Part shown: positions 53,111-54,823 of the stretch, piece by piece
Layout of the letters: the number at the start of each line of letters is the position of its first letter
How positions within the stretch are numbered: the first letter of the stretch is position 1
Assembly (NCBI GenBank): GCA_027490725.1
Contig: JAIXXN010000034.1
Span: forward strand, 1-54,823
Reading direction: 5' to 3'
Length of the DNA stretch: 54,823 nucleotides
Origin: Oxalobacteraceae bacterium
Lineage (GTDB): Bacteria > Pseudomonadota > Gammaproteobacteria > Burkholderiales > Burkholderiaceae_D
Position numbers and translations under genes: made by a program
Notes under the pieces: model-generated
Seen by the model: only the letters and a program-made list of their open reading frames with translations
The model's database searches: none
Told to the model about the DNA's origin: nothing

Positions 53111-54478
53111 CTACAGCGGCTGAACCATCGGTTCACGCGCCTTGGTCAGCGCCATCAGGCTCTGCTGCATCATCACTTCCGCCATTTTTTCATCACTCAG
53201 ATCACGCAGCATCAGCGAGTAATGGGCCTCGCCATCAAGTTCGAAACGACGCAAACTCAATCCCAGCGGGAAGCTGGCACCACTCGCCCGCAAACCAGTG
53301 GCTTCGGCGCGCAGCATCGGCATCAGTCCGGCACTGGCAACAAAGTCGCTGCACAGCGCGGCGAGATGTTTCTGATCAAAGCCCGGCACCCGTGTTTCCA
53401 GCCTGTCGCCGATGAGCTTTCCTCCGGCAACACCGAAGATATGCTCGGCAGCCTGATTCGCCGAGACCACGCAAGCGTCGCTATCGAGGTTGAGCACGCC
53501 TTCCACGGCAGAATCCAGCACCGCCCGCAACTCCGACTGACTACGCACCAGGCGCCGGGTCATCATGCGCGTCACACTATCGGCCCGTGCCCGGATGATG
53601 GCCTGATGATTCAGCAACAGGGTCAGCGCCACGCTCGTACTCAGACCAAACAGCAGCCATTGCCAGCTATGGCTTTCCAGTCCGGCGTAATCGCGCGCAT
53701 GGATCATGAGCGTCCATTGGCGACCACCCCAATCCAGCTGCCGCGTCGTCACCAGATCAGTGACTGGCAACTTACGTGCCCCGTACACCTGCCGTTGTGG
53801 ATCCGCCTGCATCCCCGTGTAGAGCTGCACCGCGACGTCAGGATAGGCACGCACCAGCAAACGGTTCAACAGCACATCAAGGCGCACCAGTGCCACCATT
53901 GTGCCCTGCAGTGCAAGGCGACGCTGCTCCACTGTCAGCAATGCGGCATCGGGGCGGTAGACCGGCAAGTAGATAGCGACCAGCAGACCGCGACTTGCTT
54001 CGGGGATCAGGTTCGCAGTCAAGGGCGCGCTGATCGCGGCTTGGCCGCTGTCGCGCGCCTTGAGCCAGGCGGCATAGCGAGGATCGCCAGGTGGCGGCGT
54101 ATTCGCAGCATTAGCTGGACTGAATACCAGTGACAGCAGTTCTGGTTGAGTCTGACTTAATTGAAGACCATCCATATACCGACGCCAGTCGACCTCGCTC
54201 ATCGCGAGATTGCCCTGACGATAGCCAGCGGCACCACGCAGGATCAACTGATAGTTGTCGAGCCGCTGTTGCACGGCAACGAACACACGGTCGCTCGAGA
54301 CCTCCAATTGCGAGATCTCATCCTCACGCTCCTGCACCCGCATCCACTGCCAGCCGGCCAGTGTTACGGACAGACACAACACCACCGCCACTGCAGCGGC
54401 ACGGTTGGGTTTCAATGCATGAGTCCATCGCGCGAGTTTTGTAGACGTCCGCGCCCAACGTTCCCTGAAAGCGTTCAT
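53111..54478 (-). CDS. CHASE-PAS membrane sensor without output domain
   Basis: 455-residue membrane protein. A cytosolic start of about 30 residues precedes a membrane helix (A-A-A-V-A-V-V-L-C-L-S-V-T-L-A-G-W) and a periplasmic CHASE domain (S-E-V-D-W-R-R-Y-M-D-G-L, then L-L-V-A-I-Y-L-P-V-Y). A second membrane helix (W-Q-W-L-L-F-G-L-S-T-S-V) and a PAS domain with L-D-S-A-V-E-G-V-L-N-L-D follow. The protein stops right after the PAS domain (S-D-E-K-M-A-E-V-M-M-Q-Q), where a GGDEF or histidine kinase would usually follow; the next gene lies only 45 bases beyond. The ATG at 54478 is chosen, as a longer start at 54493 adds five residues and the site CCTCC reads AGG on this strand. Its ligand and partner are unknown. 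Confidence 0.82.
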   Translation of the reverse strand: MNAFRERWARTSTKLARWTHALKPNRAAAVAVVLCLSVTLAGWQWMRVQEREDEISQLEVSSDRVFVAVQQRLDNYQLILRGAAGYRQGNLAMSEVDWRRYMDGLQLSQTQPELLSLVFSPANAANTPPPGDPRYAAWLKARDSGQAAISAPLTANLIPEASRGLLVAIYLPVYRPDAALLTVEQRRLALQGTMVALVRLDVLLNRLLVRAYPDVAVQLYTGMQADPQRQVYGARKLPVTDLVTTRQLDWGGRQWTLMIHARDYAGLESHSWQWLLFGLSTSVALTLLLNHQAIIRARADSVTRMMTRRLVRSQSELRAVLDSAVEGVLNLDSDACVVSANQAAEHIFGVAGGKLIGDRLETRVPGFDQKHLAALCSDFVASAGLMPMLRAEATGLRASGASFPLGLSLRRFELDGEAHYSLMLRDLSDEKMAEVMMQQSLMALTKAREPMVQPL

Positions 54479-54642
54479 TTTCACCTCCAGCACACACCAA
54501 GCGGGCCAATACCGTACGACACTTTACCCGCAACAATTTTCCCTCGTTTTTATCAATTTAGGCGATTAAACCGATTATGCCAAGGGAAAAATTACTGATG
54601 GTAATTTTTGTTGCTTTAAGGATTCATATTTTGGGTGGCGAC

Positions 54643-54766
54643 AGACGCAAAAAAACCCCACCTGCACAGAGCGCGATCTTGAGCGCGTTCTGGCTGGTGG
54701 GGGGAGACGCAAAAAACCCCCACCTGCACAGAGCGCGATCTTGAGCGCGTTCTGGCTGGTGGGGGG
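54643..54766 (-). repeat. Tandem 62-bp terminator-like repeat
   Basis: Two head-to-tail units (54643-54704 and 54705-54766) that differ only in the A/C run lengths near their start. On the minus strand each reads CCCCACC ... GGTGGGG followed by six or seven T and GCGTC, so each unit forms a terminator-like structure with an inner GC-rich hairpin. A truncated third copy begins at 54802 at the window edge. No gene is visible in this stretch. Confidence 0.75.
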
Positions 54767-54769
54767 TGA

Positions 54770-54788
54770 AGCACGGCAGTGCCGTGCT
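54770..54788. other. Perfect hairpin between terminator repeats
   Basis: AGCACGGC-AGT-GCCGTGCT, an eight-base stem with a three-base loop, lying between the second and third terminator-like units. Its role is unclear; it has no T run. Confidence 0.55.
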
Positions 54789-54823
54789 GAACGCGCCCCG
54801 AAGACGCAAAAAAGCCCCAACTA

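Noticed and set aside
54643..54823. CRISPR array at the right edge
   Set aside because: The units are contiguous, contain stems and T runs and have no unique spacers of regular length; no cas genes are present.

Overview
The window reads as a chromosomal segment of a betaproteobacterium, most likely of the order Neisseriales (Chitinibacter/Chromobacterium-like relatives). This is inferred from protein flavour and gene order: orn / M48 protease / rsgA, and argF-argG-ppnP next to divergent murB and yajQ. It has two halves. Bases 1 to about 13600 are visibly AT-richer, with many TTG/GTG starts, and form an anti-phage defence island. Bases from about 15300 to the end are GC-rich core chromosome, with one recent insertion sequence.

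The island, left to right: an unknown gene on the minus strand; a complete ABC three-component (ABC-3C) system (nuclease-like effector, middle component, DUF3732 SMC-like ATPase); a Septu-like ATPase/HNH pair; a GmrSD-type DUF262/DUF1524 protein followed 9 nt later by an unknown 293-residue protein; a decayed HsdS half-gene; and a complete Kiwa system (kwaA-kwaB). Three copies of a tRNA 3' half plus its terminator (10271, 11252, 13502) cut the right part into modules: everything left of copy A, the hsdS remnant between A and B, and Kiwa between B and C. This is the footprint of islands landing repeatedly at the 3' end of a tRNA gene. The intact tRNA and integrase are not in the window and would be expected to the left.

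Between the last att repeat and the core (13.7-15.1 kb) lies a two-gene unit whose first product ends in a glycine-zipper membrane segment. It resembles a pore-forming effector with its immunity protein, but this is unproven.

Core region: VOC and GFA enzymes, an acyltransferase, a SUV3-like helicase, a TM2 protein and YigZ; a chemoreceptor gene broken twice (a 1.77-kb IS200/IS605 element carrying apparently intact tnpA and tnpB, and a 14-bp tandem duplication that shifts the frame near the 3' end); a cystine transporter, a small lipoprotein and a FadL-type porin; an RND efflux pump operon; DUF212 and DUF475 membrane proteins; an outer-membrane barrel; a large Ala/Glu-rich coiled-coil protein; SrkA kinase, a UPF0149/SEC-C protein, oligoribonuclease, an M48 protease and RsgA; a TPR-GAF soluble histidine kinase; the arginine genes argF and argG with ppnP; murB, yajQ, a nitronate monooxygenase with a cysteine-rich tail; a CHASE-PAS protein with no output domain; and at the right edge a tandem-duplicated terminator-like repeat.

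Most of the core is ordinary. The points that deserve a second look are the modular att-delimited defence island, the unknown gene coupled to the GmrSD-like nuclease, the candidate effector/immunity pair, and the doubly broken chemoreceptor, whose IS insertion can be reversed in silico to an exact open frame.
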